A stretch of DNA of 64,000 bases from Hofstenia miamia (taxonomy: Eukaryota; Xenacoelomorpha; Acoela). This document shows positions 23,868 through 35,119 of this stretch, piece by piece. The notes beneath the pieces were generated by a model. That model was not told the origin of the DNA and did no database searches. It worked only from the letters and a program-made list of their open reading frames with translations. Where the stretch lies: contig SCFE01000091.1 in assembly GCA_004352715.1 (NCBI GenBank), positions 519,940-583,939 of the forward strand, in the 5' to 3' direction. Made by a program: the position numbers and the translations under genes. Within the stretch, counting starts at the first letter, position 1. Every line of letters starts with the position of its first letter.

Positions 23868-24371
23868 CTAAATATTCCAGAATCTATTCACTTTTTGCAT
23901 GTCGAAAATTAAGCCGATTTCATTGGATTCACTTGGTTCTATTACTCCCCGTATCCTTATCGAGTAAGGATCTGCCGGCCTTATACGTGATCTTCTTTCA
24001 GCATCAATATTTTGAATGTCTTTTCTTGGAATGGAAGGCTCAAATTTAAATTTTAAAAGTGTAGTGTTCATTTCTTGTATAAAATTCTTGAGTTCTAATT
24101 CCAATTTTTGCAAAGATGATATTGAAGATTTAAGACTAGTGCTAGCATTTCCTAAACTGGTTCCAGCTTGAATGGTGTTGCTTGCGTTCACATCAACACA
24201 ATTTGAACATAGAAAAAGAAAGTGTTTATGATATGACTTAATGGCCTCTATGCATTCAGTAGTAACTCCGGTACAACAGTTAATGCACTGAAAATTAACC
24301 TTTTCCCGTATCACAGTTTTACAAGTAGAGCAATTTGTATTAACCATAATTTTGTAGAGCAACGATGACAA
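23868..24371 (-). pseudogene. CR1-like LINE ORF1 with zinc-finger-like N-terminus
   Basis: The 167-codon frame starts near MVNTNCSTCKTVIREKV and shows C-x2-C, a CINCC pair and a later LFLCSNC. This spacing resembles the PHD-like finger seen in ORF1 proteins of CR1-group LINEs (CSTC---------C--C--------FLC--C). A coiled, leucine-rich stretch follows (LKSSISSLQKLELELKNFIQ). The frame ends early, so the protein is truncated. Confidence 0.55.
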
Positions 24372-24712
24372 ACACGACTGGTTTGTTTAAAGTTTAATAA
24401 TGCAATAGAGTTTAATATGTTATAAAAAAATTTCAAACAGTTGAATTTCCCACAATTGAGCATCCTTTTAAAATTGGTCGTATTCAAACGTGTATTCGGC
24501 AACCATCACACTTTGTGGTTTACATCAGTATTATACAGAAAAATCGACTTTGTGAGGTGTCCAAAATTTTTGTTAGTTTTTTCATAAAATAGCTAGAAAG
24601 TTTTAACATAATATATCAGAGCAAACGGGCACCATTTCGATACATTGGCATCAGCAATGGAAGAAATATATAATCTAGCGGGTGTTTGTAATTTTAGAGG
24701 ATGCCACAAGTT

Positions 24713-26336
24713 TGAAAGTTTCTTGAATTTACACTAATCTTATTTGATTTCATAAGAAATTTCATATATTTGGCTGCTCTCTACCCAACTAAATTACAAA
24801 AAACAACAATATGTATTTTTTCAACATAACAAATGTGCTTAGACACAGAGATTTCACCGAGATCTATTCTTTGTTACATTTTCGCTATCTACACATTTAA
24901 GTTTCTTCCAGCAATGAAGTGTAAGTCATGGTTCTCTAGGACTATTATATATGAATTATAGTGCAGAATTACGCAAATTTGTGCTTTACTTAAATAGTGA
25001 TGTTATTAATATAATCATTTGATTAATTTAATTTACTGATGACCCCTGACGAGATTTGAAAAAAACTCATACTTCTTATTCATTGTATATTAACATCAAC
25101 AAAGCTTACTTGAATGGAAGAATAAAATTCAAAAGAGTCCAATATAGAAGACTATATTCTTAATGAAAATTTTCGATTTATTTTTTCAAGAGAATTCAAT
25201 AGTTATAGATTTCGTTTGTGGTCCTGAAATAATGACTATTGGATGTTATGGCTCTAGTAACCCCATTCTTTTGTGCACAAGCGCAAATTGCTATTTTCTC
25301 TCCCGTATTACTAATAGGTTATGTACATATGTCCACTTTAGTACAAAGCGTGATGGAGAGCAAAGGAAGAGGTGTTTAAAATGTAATTCGAAAAAACTAA
25401 GGTTAGAATTTTGAAAGTCTGCCTATAAATACGCAACACTTCTTCCAAAAAGACACCTTTTTAAAATACCTCACTTCATACTCAAGCATTTTGCTAGCCC
25501 AATTAGAATCAGAAGTAATGAAAATACTAACATGTAAGTATAGATAATGAGAAAGTGTAACCCTAATACTTAAAATGTAAAGATCAATCTTATTCATGAC
25601 ATTTATTAGTTAAGTTTCTACTTTCAAATATGATAGTATCCCAACAACACTTGCCTTCAAAGCGAATAATTGTTAACTTTGAGAAGGAAGGATATATTTA
25701 ATTCCATCTTCAATCATCTTACCAAGACTTTAGTTCTCGGCGATTTACAAAAAACCGCGGTTTCGGTTTTGGTTTTTAAGCTAATTACGATTGGTATTAG
25801 AAACGCTATGCAAGAGAAACATACCTGTATAAAGTAGATTTTCATAACACTAGGTTAATTTGTTAATCAAGTAAAATACAATTACACTTCAACGTCTCAA
25901 GCATTTTGGCACTTGCTCCAAGAAAACTGCATCTTTTCTTGGAAATAACATTCTAAGCGACTGCTTCTACTAAAAACGGAAAATTCGGTTTTAAATTTTT
26001 TTCCCCGGTTAGGTTTCGGTTTTTTTCGATTTACAGACCATTTATTATTATACAATGTTTTCCATCCAAGGAGTTAGCTAAATGTCAAAGTGGAAAATCA
26101 TTACTATGAAGTGCACAAACTAATCAACTTCATGTGTAACCAACTTTTATTTGACCGAATACGTAGAACCGCCATCCCAATCAGTACACATTTTCTTTTT
26201 TTATAAGCAACTCATTTGTAATCGGCCTAAAAAACAAGCAAGTAATAAGCAAATGTTGAGGCTTAGATTTCTGAAATAATAAGCAACTGAGGCTCAAATA
26301 TTATACTATGGAAGGCAACCTACGTAGAATAGATGA
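24713..26336. other. AT-rich intergenic DNA, possible degenerate MITE
   Basis: A stretch at about 25735-26035 begins GATTTACAAAAAACCG and ends with the rough inverse CGGTTTTTTTCGATTTAC, hinting at an old inverted-repeat element. No convincing target duplication was found. Nothing else is recognised. Confidence 0.35.
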
Positions 26337-26563
26337 AAACAGTTGTGTAAACCTAAGTAACCAGAAATTTTTTACAAATAGGATCTATAAAAGATTTTTA
26401 ACCTTAAACTGCCAGGGGATTTTTAAAAATTTTTCATGANNNNNNNNNNNNNNNNNNNNNAAACAGTTGTGTAAACCTAAGTAACCAGAAATTTTTTACA
26501 AATAGGATCTATAAAAGATTTTTAACCTTAAACTGCCAGGGGATTTTTAAAAATTTTTCATGA
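26337..26563. other. Unmerged contig overlap around a 21-N gap
   Basis: The 103 bp at 26337-26439 recur exactly at 26461-26563, directly either side of the N run at 26440-26460. This is the pattern left when two overlapping contig ends are scaffolded without merging. Confidence 0.85.
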
Positions 26564-27999
26564 ACCCAGAAAAAAATTTTATAAGCCTTTAGACCAAAAA
26601 CTATTAACACTATGTTCAAAATGAAATTACAACGTCATAGAGAAAAGTTTTCTCTTTCATTTTCACTCTTAACCCTGAATTGCATAGTGTATCAAATTTA
26701 ATTCTATATTTCCAGTTGCTGGACAATTCTAATAAACTAATTACACTACAGGCTGAAAAAAAATTCTGAAATAACATTTAACATGCTGGGTAAGATTGAG
26801 TTTGAACATTTCGCAAGTGCATCTACTCTATAGCATATATAGGATTTCAAAATATTTCATTTTATTAGCTTAAACGCTTATAATTCACAAATAATAAAGA
26901 TATCTCAAATCTGATCCTTCCGTTCATTTTCAAAATGCGAAACGAGATTTGTGAGATACGGGCCTGGGACGAGCCCATGATAAGCACCGAACAGGACGAG
27001 TGCGGGACAAGAGTAGACGAGCCCGGTACAGAACCGGGATGGAAATTCCGTCCCGTTTCTAACTCTGGACAGGATTCCTAAATCTCTAAATAATCGTTAA
27101 AATTATGTTAAATTTGGAGAAAATTGTTTGGAAATGTGAACAAAACGTTGGTGTTTTTTTTCAAGAGTCAAAATAGCCATACATTTCTACTATGGAATTG
27201 CTTGTTTGGGGCTAAAGATCAGAAACGCCATTTTATTGAGAAATATTTAACTGATTTCTAGAAAAAGCAACATTTCTATTGAAGTAAGCCAGGCTAACTA
27301 GTGAAACCAAATTATTAGGATTTGAAAAACAATGTTTTGTGATACCAATTTATGTTGCGACGATTAATGTTTGAATTTAACGATGTGAAAAGATCTTTAC
27401 TTTATTTTTTGAATTTTGTTATTAAACCCTGTCTACAATGAACTCTTCAATTATGACACTAAAATGATGCAGATTGTCATTACCCAAAGTCTATTAAGGG
27501 CCAAGGTATTTTTCAGCTGTGTCAATACATCTTATATAATAAATACTGTATTCGGTTCGATTACATTTGTAAATTTAATTTCTTTGTATTGTATTTCTTT
27601 ATTATACTCTGAATTTAATTCGAGTTATCATTTCATTTCTATATTCAACTACATTTATATAGAACATTGTAATTCTTTAAGATCACTTAGGCTCTAGCCA
27701 TTCCAATAAGTTTGGTATAGGGCAGTGGTTTAGTCCTATTTTGTTAACAATTGGGGCCTTAATAAACCAAACATTTTGGAATATCATACCCGTCCTAAAA
27801 TGCTTCCACATAATGTCCGATTTGATTTGCAGCGAAGAAACACTAAAATAAAAAAACTAAATTAGCAATTCAATTGTAGTTATTGAGATCTCTGATAGCT
27901 TCGGTTTGACAAGTCTGCTTCGACTATCATTAGTTGAATGGTGTGAAGCAACCGAATCTTCTACAAACTCAACTGACGGCATTCTCCTTACTAAGGCAA
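26564..27999. other. Intergenic, nothing firmly recognised
   Basis: Includes a short G/C-rich stretch at 26940-27070 with repeated CGGGAC/GACGAG words, which may be the end of an old element. No ends or coding capacity could be assigned. Confidence 0.35.
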
Positions 28000-28439
28000 T
28001 ACAGTAGGCTCTTTATAATACAGTACGCTTTATAAATCCATTGATGATAAATCAATCCTCAATACATCCAAATTAGGCTGGAATTAATTTCTACATTGAA
28101 AATAAATCCAACACCCTGTCTAATAAATCCAATTTTTCTAAGAAGAGAATGACCGACTCGTGTATTGTATCACCAAACTTACTGTAATTGCGATATCATA
28201 GATGGACACTGAAATTGAAATTTTTGCTCAAGAGGTCACGAAGCCCATAAATTCGTTGGAGGCCATGTAAAGTTTTGTGCATAATAGTTCGAACTAATTA
28301 AGTAATTGCAATTTTAAGCGACCATATAGCCCATATTTGTCTAAAATTCGGTAAATTGTGGATTCATGCACAAAATATCCATCTATCCACAATCTTCTTT
28401 CAATTGCTTCGACGTCAAACGTGGGCAAACATTCACATT

Positions 28440-29345
28440 TTCAAAGTACCCGTATCAACGAAGAGAACAACATTAATGAGAAAAACATTAGTTCAAACTA
28501 TTATACACAAGGCTGTATATGATGCAGTGAGCATGGAATAAGATTCTTGAAACAACATCAAAAACTGTTAGATAAAAGCCGGATTTACTGCGGTTGTGGC
28601 GGAGCTAGTCAATGAAGAACCGAATTTCATTGGTGATGTTATAGTTCCGGAGATAAATGAAGAAGATATAAATAATGAGCTGGTCCACGAAATTGTGGAT
28701 ACCAAGAGAGAGGAAATCGAACTTGACAAAAATAATGATGTAAAAGTAAGTACTCTTGAGCCTCCAGCAGCTGCGGAAATACTACATTGTTTTGTTTGAA
28801 AAGGAATATGGTCTCAATAGTTTTGGTAGAGGTGGGCGCCGCCGTCAGCCGACTACTATTGGCGGCACAGCTCAATAAGGTCGGCGGCGCAGCGGGCTGA
28901 GCGACATCTATAGAACTGGATCAGAATGTATAATATTCCAAATAGAAATCGTATAAGGCATATAGCCCTAAAAACCCATATATGATGCAAGCAGTATTGT
29001 GAAACTATCTATCTCCAAAAATGTTCCTCATGCTCTTACAGGCAATCCGATTAATAAGACATAACCTAATCAATGTTAAGCGTCACTGCCACATCAACGA
29101 CATTAAATGCTCTTTCCCTTTTATGACGCATTTCGTTTGTCTTGATACAGTTTTAGTTATCAATCGGCTCAGCCGTCTAAATTTTCCGGTGGCTGGCTGA
29201 CCTATAATATGTCGGCGCCCAGCTCTAAGTCTTGGATACAGCAAAATGGACGCTTTTGTTGCTTTCAAAGAGAACATCAGCTCTGATTTACGGGAAAACA
29301 AGCAATTCTTGATAAAATCATCATCTCCCAAAAACAAATCATTTT
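28440..29345 (+). pseudogene. pogo-like transposase, C-terminal region, split by a MITE
   Basis: Plus-strand frames read VQTIIHKAVYDAVSME, then after stops IKNC and IKAGFTAVVAELVNEEP, an acidic stretch, and STLEPPAAAEILHCF. This is the (T)I-NC--KAGF block and acidic tail seen at the end of pogo/CENP-B-group transposases. After the nested MITE the frame resumes with MDAFVAFKENISSDLRENKQ. The DDE core upstream is not readable. Confidence 0.6.
28827..29227. mobile_element. hAT-type MITE nested in the pogo-like element
   Basis: The left end is TAGAGGTGGGCGCCG and the right end, reverse-complemented, TAGAGCTGGGCGCCG (14 of 15 match). The flanking 8-mers AGTTTTGG (28819-28826) and AGTCTTGG (29228-29235) differ at one base. 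Both subterminal regions are G/C-rich (GCCGTCAGCCG, GGTGGCTGGCTGACC). No transposase is seen. Confidence 0.8.
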
Positions 29346-29617
29346 CTCACTTCTATAAATTGTTAGCAATAGGTATACCTTTTAGAGTTTGTCATTTTTC
29401 TCTTAGTTATTAAATCCCTTTGGATAGCACTATAAAAGCAAGATATTCATTCAACAAAACAACTAGCTGGTTGTTTTTTTGTAGAAATTTAGTTTCTATT
29501 CCATAATTATCACATTTGAAACCGATATAAATTTATTCTCAAGTAGTCGCTGTTCTAGTGTAAAAAATCCAAAATAGCCTGGTCCTAATGTAGATTTATT
29601 AAGCAGGGTCTACTGTA

Positions 29618-30246
29618 TATCGATGACCCAACCAACTTTTCTGAACTGGATATCAAGATCCTTAGATATCTTTTGTACTTCTTTTCTAATTTTGTCATTC
29701 GTGTTAGACCGTGTAAATCTTATCACACAACGATTTCAGGTGAAACGTTGCATTGATTAAATTAATAATATCGTAAATTGCGAGTTCCAGGCTGTGGTTT
29801 ACATGACCACTTGATAGATCAGTTCGCCACTGGGTAGCAAGCAAATTTTCTGGGTGGGTAGTTGATTGCTAGAAAATCAAACGGAAAAGTCTGAATTAAA
29901 TAAGATGAGCCCCTGTAGGGCCCCCATGGGCTCCGCCGGACTACACCCCTGGTTAGGGTCGTACATGCTTTTGATTTAAATATATTTTAAGTAAAGGAAT
30001 TTGTTATTGCTATATACGGCAATGGTGATTTTACGGTTTAGTATTTTAGCACGGATAAGAGTTTCATTGCTCTATTAGAATTGTGTACTTTTGCACTCGC
30101 ACTCAAAATACTAATTAAATCAAACTTTTAATCAGAAATTTACAAATTTACCAATACTACTATATTCAATTTAACCAACCTATATTAACTGCACTAGGAA
30201 TACATCGAAATCAATCAATTGACTATATGTTCTATGTGATTGGTTA
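29618..30246. other. Region downstream of choline transporter copy B
   Basis: Presumably includes the 3' UTR of copy B. A G/C-rich stretch at 29905-29960 (GGGCCCCCATGGGCTCC) stands out but was not assigned to an element. Confidence 0.4.
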
Positions 30247-30483
30247 TCAATTGGCCTGATCGGGAGGAGGAAGCTCAGATTCGATCACTTGATTGGAGTG
30301 CGATTGAGTAATGTTATTATTGATTGCCAACGAAAGCAAGGGCTTGTCTTCAAACACTTTGAAAACATCTCCACGGTCGCTCATGAAATGACGTTCGTGC
30401 AGAAATTTCGTCACATATGATACTCCTATTATTATGAGGAAACTTGTCACCATTAGGAGGGTTCGAAATGGAAAAAGCTGCGT
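30247..30483 (-). CDS. SLC5A7: Choline transporter copy B, last coding exon
   Basis: The exon starts after TAATTAG in phase 0 and ends at a stop at 30247. It encodes TQLFPFRTLLMVTSFLIIIG, then VSYVTKFLHE and a cytoplasmic tail with FEDKPLLSL. FPF-TL-M--SFL matches TM13 of CHT1. The EDKPLL phrase sits where vertebrate CHT1 has its dileucine-type endocytosis signal (DKTILV), so similar trafficking control is plausible. The tail is about as short as in other invertebrate homologues. Confidence 0.92.
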   Translation of the reverse strand, partial: TQLFPFRTLLMVTSFLIIIGVSYVTKFLHERHFMSDRGDVFKVFEDKPLLSLAINNNITQSHSNQVIESELPPPDQAN

Positions 30484-30623
30484 CTAATTAAAAGGAAATC
30501 AATTACATGTATTAAATTCATTAGTTTCATGTTCTCGATTCAAATCTTCAAAGTTTACTGAATGCGTACTATTCAATATGTTGCAAGATATCAGTTCTAG
30601 TTCGTAATTACTAAGTTCGAACC

Positions 30624-30625
30624 TA

Positions 30626-30688
<63 letters not shown>
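30624..30688. repeat. (TA)n microsatellite in intron of copy B
   Basis: TA run of about 60 bp with one G interruption near its left end. The flanking intron (30484-31147) shows nothing else. Confidence 0.95.
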
Positions 30689-30689
<1 letters not shown>

Positions 30690-31055
30690 TTTCAATTTTT
30701 AGATATTCTAAATTAGGTGTAAGGAAATAAAAACATTCGATTTGCAAATATTAATACATTCATAATATATTTAGTAGAAAGAAATTGAGTACAATAAAAT
30801 TGAAATCGCTTCTATTTTTACTACACATTATAGTTAATTTATCCTCACAAAAATAATAGTATGCTTAAACATATTGCTGGCATAGAATAATATCACAAAT
30901 GATTACTTAGTTAATGTTATATTGTATTATGAAAACATAAAAAAATAATAAAATTTTCTTTTATTGATCAAGCTCATGTAGGGGTACGTGTGTGTTTAAG
31001 CCTTTGAAGCAAATTATAAAATGTTGTCTACAATAATTAGTGAATTTCATAACAT

Positions 31056-31059
<4 letters not shown>

Positions 31060-31087
<28 letters not shown>
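31060..31087. repeat. (TA)n microsatellite
   Basis: TA run close to the 3' side of the exon at 31148. Confidence 0.9.
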
Positions 31088-31094
<7 letters not shown>

Positions 31095-31147
31095 ATGCAT
31101 ATTTTATCAGTTTTGTGTTAATATAAATTTTTGAATCCAACTATTAC

Positions 31148-31275
31148 TTTTGTTTTTTCATCGTAAAATGGAAATCTGATTATTGCTGGAAGATCAAGAT
31201 CTTTTTCACCACTTAGAAGACGAGACGAAAACCCAAATATATAGGCTGCAAGTGACCCATATGTATTCGCAAAGT
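31148..31275 (-). CDS. SLC5A7: Choline transporter copy B, penultimate coding exon
   Basis: A 128-bp exon with acceptor TTTAG (phase 1) and donor GTAATA (phase 0). It encodes (D)FANTYGSLAAYIFGF, SSRLLSGEKDLDLPAIIRFP and FYDEKTK. It aligns with N-TYG--AGY--GL-LR---GE--L-LP-(L/I)I-(Y/F)P-YD in CHT1 and covers TM12 and the following loop. Confidence 0.9.
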
Positions 31276-31720
31276 CTAAATACATCTAACATTAATTTAA
31301 ATAGTAGATTTCGTCTTAAATGACATTCTACTAAAGAGCTAAGTGCAAGTCGATTGTGTTATTTAGACTAAAAAATGAAAGATATTTACTGAAATATTTA
31401 AACACCACTAGCTTTATTAATTTTAATATCTACATTTAATATAGTTATAATATTGTAGCTTATATTTGATGTTCATATAATAATAAGCAGGTAACAATTT
31501 CAGTACAATCATGGTATATTTGCAACTTGTAATAGATAATTCAGGGCTTTGGAGATAATTCATTTTCTCTATGATGATATAGTAGATTTACTAGATAACT
31601 GAACTTTGTTTCAGTAAATTGATTAAAATTTCTTAACTATTTTTACGAAATTTTATATAAGTAAATGTCTTTCAGGAATTCATAAAAAATGTAATTATTT
31701 TAAATACATTGAGAACTTAC

Positions 31721-31889
31721 CAAAATAGATAACACAGAAGAGTTGTGGAAAAAGTATGACATACACAAGATCTGAACAAAGAATCCATAGCATTGCTATT
31801 GAATCAATGGTGAGAGCTAAAATGGCTGCCAAAATCCCAACTGCTAACAATGACAATTTTGTCACTATACCTATTTCTTCTTCACTGGC
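31721..31889 (-). CDS. SLC5A7: Choline transporter copy B, antepenultimate coding exon
   Basis: A 169-bp exon with acceptor TTTAG (phase 0) and donor GTAAGT (phase 1). It encodes [20 protein letters not shown], then [20 protein letters not shown] and [18 protein letters not shown](I/V)(V/I)-FPQL-CV is a hallmark of CHT1 TM10-11. The exon starts exactly where vertebrate exons encode ASDKEIVW. Confidence 0.93.
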
Positions 31890-33189
31890 CTAAACGAAAA
31901 TGGTCGTTAAGTTTAAAAATAACGTAATACTATATCTAAATTCGAAAGAGCATTCTTAAATATTTTTAATGCTTTTGCGCTATAATCGGGATGGGGCCTA
32001 AATAGACCGAATTGCAGACATAATATTAATCAAAATTAATAATTCTAATTTGAATACGAAAATTCGAATCTTGATGCAGTTCAGGGGCCGATGCAGAAAA
32101 GTCAAGTAGGGTACTGACATTTTTTCAATAAAAAATAATATTTCTGCTAACGCTTTGTGTTAAGCGTTTGTATGACGTTTTAAATTTAGGCACATTCGAT
32201 TATAAAATAATCTTCTAAAGTTTTCATGCTTCGAAGCCGGAATTTAGAAAAACAACAGATGTTTTTGCAATTAAAATTATTACGTAAGACACATTATATT
32301 TAGAATTAGATTTCGAATTCGCAAGAACCTATTACAGAAACAAACGAATATCAACATTAAAAATTTCAGAAACCAAGCAAGACTATTTAAGGCACACATT
32401 GCATTTGTTTAATCCAATGCTTATATCATAATGAGTCTGAATTGCTGAGACTAGCCCCTTTGTATACATTTATTCCCTTCATTTGTTTATTAGTTAAATG
32501 TGACCCGGCTGACCCACAGAACCAATGACGCGGTTGCATCTCTGGAAATGAACATGCTGAAAACCCTATCAAACAGAAATAATTTATTGAACAATTAAAA
32601 GAAGGCAATATGATACAGGTACTTACTTTGAAGACAATATTTTACATTTTTAGAAAATATGTGTAAATTATTGAGAAATTTATTCTGTAAAGAAATAAGT
32701 TTAGATTAAAATGTTGTCTGAATTAAATCATTACTCTCTGTCGAATGAGATTTTTATATATATTTCTGGAAAACATCGACGCAGCTGATAAAATTGAGCT
32801 GTCGGCAGAAGACATAACAGCTGCAGAGATTGCACCCAAACCGCACCAGCTGACTAAAGATGGGGTAAGGTACTCCATAGTAAGTGGCAAAACGTGTTTT
32901 GCCTCCTTGGCAGCTTCTGGAGACTTGTCTTTGTAACCAAATTTACTCCAATCTAAATATGGTGTCGTCTGATCTTACAGCATTAAATCCAAATTTACAT
33001 GAATTAGTTATGCAATTTATAAAATCTACTATATAATGATTAAAAACTATCAGCAAATTTATAAATTTACAAAAAAATATTTCAATACGCAATCAGTAAT
33101 AAAAAAATACTTCATTTATAAAATCAAAAACGGAGGTTCAATGCTTTTACGAACTACAGGGACAATTAGTAAGGTAAATTCAGCGTATT
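31890..33189. other. Intron of copy B; expected middle exon not found
   Basis: The protein needs an exon between 38010 and 31889 covering the segment with the [19 protein letters not shown] signature of the family. No such sequence is visible in either strand of this intron. The stretch 31890-33189 contains no recognised element. Confidence 0.5.
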
Positions 33190-35115
33190 TACTCTGATGA
33201 GAACTTTTTCTGTGATTGAAGGCACGCACTGGACTGCACTGATATCTTGGTGCAGCTATTCCTCAAAACTGTGAAAATCTGATCTTGTCAACATCATAAT
33301 GCAAGAACATTTTATGAGGTTAATTGATAGGTTTTGTATAAGATGACACAGCGAGTTTGAGAGCCAGTATAATTAGCACTTCGACATTGGTCGACTTTAG
33401 AAATGCATGAAGCTGTTTTAATAGCAGTCCTTGTCCATTCTTCTAAAACTTCAGGTGCTAGAGAGACTAACATAATTTAACGCATGCGTTTCGTGAGAAT
33501 TATATTTCCTTTCTTCTGCTTGAATAATTCTATAACCTGCTTCGGAAGATGCATATGGTAAATTTGACGGTTGCAAAGAAGACCACATTTATAGCTGCAG
33601 GTTTCTCGCCAAACCCCGAAGGAAGGAAAATATCACCAGGGTGGCATAGACTATTTGAAATTAAACTCCTGCAGAACTATATATAGAATATATGTGGCCC
33701 CGATGTCTACTAGTTCTGTCGCCATTTCCATTTCAAGAGATCGCATGATCCCCTCAGATATCCTGGATACCAGAATAACAGAATTGGCATCTGCGTTCCG
33801 TTACAAATAACAGCAAGCCTAGATGATAACGGGAAGTAACGCGATATTGTTCTGGTCGGAGGTGAAAGCCACATTTCTTTATTGGTGTTTCTGTTAACCA
33901 AGATCCGGCATATGGCAATGAAAGGGACTGAAGATGCATTAGAGAAAAGATTTTCGATTTTTTTTATCAAATACTTGTTAAAAATTTTGTTGGGTTGGAG
34001 AAGAAGTTTAAACTTTTTTTGACATATGAATGAAGGATTTCTTCGCAATGAGATTGAGTATTTCAATTCCAGTGAGATCCCTCACTAACTTCGCTGAAGC
34101 AAATAATGATGCCTTGTGAAGCTCTGAGATATGACGAATGCCCATGCCAGATAATGATATTGGAAGCCCAGCAATTCAAAAGAATCAAGTTGAAAAAAAT
34201 TAAATTTATGTAAAACACATTCACCTTCAGGGGAAAAACATGTTGTGCGAATAGAATAAATTAATTTTGTTGGGCCAATACAAGTTCGTAAGATTCCGCT
34301 CAAGTACAATGAGGGTCTTCCAAGCATATCTAATTTATCTAGAACTTTCTTAACTTTATTAACACCTTTGTGCATATGAGCAGCGTTGAATTGGATTTGA
34401 TCAACCATTGAACCTAAAATCTCAATTCCTTCGGAGTTACTTCGAGTTATTTCTTCATCAATAGAATTGAACTCAGAGTTGCATTTTAGTTCACATTTGT
34501 CAAATCTTAATTTTAAACCTGAAATAGATTCAAACAACCTCCTTGAAATGCCTATAACATTACTGAGTTTTTTCATTACCTCCAAATATACCGTCATTCA
34601 GAAACCAAGAATGTTGTTTTAAGTTTGGTACATTTTTATTAATAGATTCTAAAACAGGCATCATACCAATTGCAAAAAGAAGAAGTTCAAATGGATGTCC
34701 TTGATGAGCACTTAAAGTGCATTTATTTATATGAAATAGACTACTTTCTCTTACCTGGTTCAACATAAAATCTCGTATTAGACTATTGAAGGCGTTTTCA
34801 GAATTTATTTGACGAATACGTGAAAAAGATAGGTCAAGAAATTTTTTCATTGTAATTCCAGTAGCATGCGTGATTGCTTCTGTACCTCATTTAATTCCGA
34901 CATCTAACTGATGAGGAACTAAAAATTCCAAGGCACCATCTTGACAGCAACGAAGAATGAAGCATTTTGCTGTAAGGAGACGACGAATTTCTCCAACAGC
35001 AATTGGCCTGATGCCGCCAGATCTCTTAGTCAATGAAGTAAGAAAAGCACTACTGCAAAGAAAGGGCTTAAAATGTCAGGCGCACCTTTGCGAGTAAGAA
35101 TGTTAACAATTTGAG
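33190..35115 (-). pseudogene. Decayed retroelement, copy 2 (LDDG-type RT)
   Basis: Minus-strand text in order: SLTKRSGGIRPIAVGEIRRL (35070-34990), GTEAITHATG, QGHPFELLLFAIGMMPVLES (box B, usually QQGDPLGPLLF), then HSWFLNDGIFGG at the catalytic box (usually YLDDGT-GG; here one aspartate is N), and KLIYSIRTTC. The sequence continues into the 3' end shared with copy 1 at 10500. Many frameshifts are present. It is an RT group found in many eukaryotic genomes; I do not assign a clade. Confidence 0.75.
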
Positions 35116-35119
35116 TTAT

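Larger units (their letters stand above)
19290..24400 (-). mobile_element. CR1-like LINE (ORF1 and ORF2), interrupted by a hAT element
   Basis: Running leftwards on the minus strand: ORF1 with a zinc-finger-like cysteine pattern (24371-23868), endonuclease (about 23600-22900), linker, RT (22513-21636), then after the hAT insertion the RT thumb and C-terminal region (19850-19290). The two halves join in one frame if the hAT element and one target copy are left out. Stops and frameshifts in ORF2 show the copy is dead. The 3' end abuts Tc1 transposase sequence at about 19290. Confidence 0.8.
18705..24707 (-). mobile_element. Tc1-like element with long TIRs, split by a LINE
   Basis: The left terminal region (about 18705-18857) and the right one (about 24554-24707) are imperfect inverted copies. 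The best part is 18776-18857 against 24554-24633: both begin GGTGCCC in the outer-to-inner direction and share CTTTCTAGC(C/T)ATTTTAT and a GGACACC end. Just inside the left TIR lies the transposase C-terminal half on the minus strand. The interior is occupied by a LINE that is itself split by a hAT element. Outer boundaries are approximate and I could not confirm a TA duplication. Confidence 0.6.
28002..29615 (+). mobile_element. pogo/Tigger-like DNA transposon remnant
   Basis: The left end is CAGTAGGCTCTTTATAA and the right end, reverse-complemented, is CAGTAGACCCTGCTTAATAA, typical of pogo-group TIRs. TA dinucleotides flank both ends (28000-28001 and 29616-29617). A decayed transposase C-terminal region lies inside on the plus strand, and a hAT-type MITE is nested within it. 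Confidence 0.75.

Noticed and set aside
25735-26035. Possible MITE with AAAAAACCG-type inverted ends
   Set aside because: Ends match poorly and no target duplication was found.
30499-30747. 82-codon frame with a long IYIYIY run
   Set aside because: Translation of a (TA)n microsatellite.
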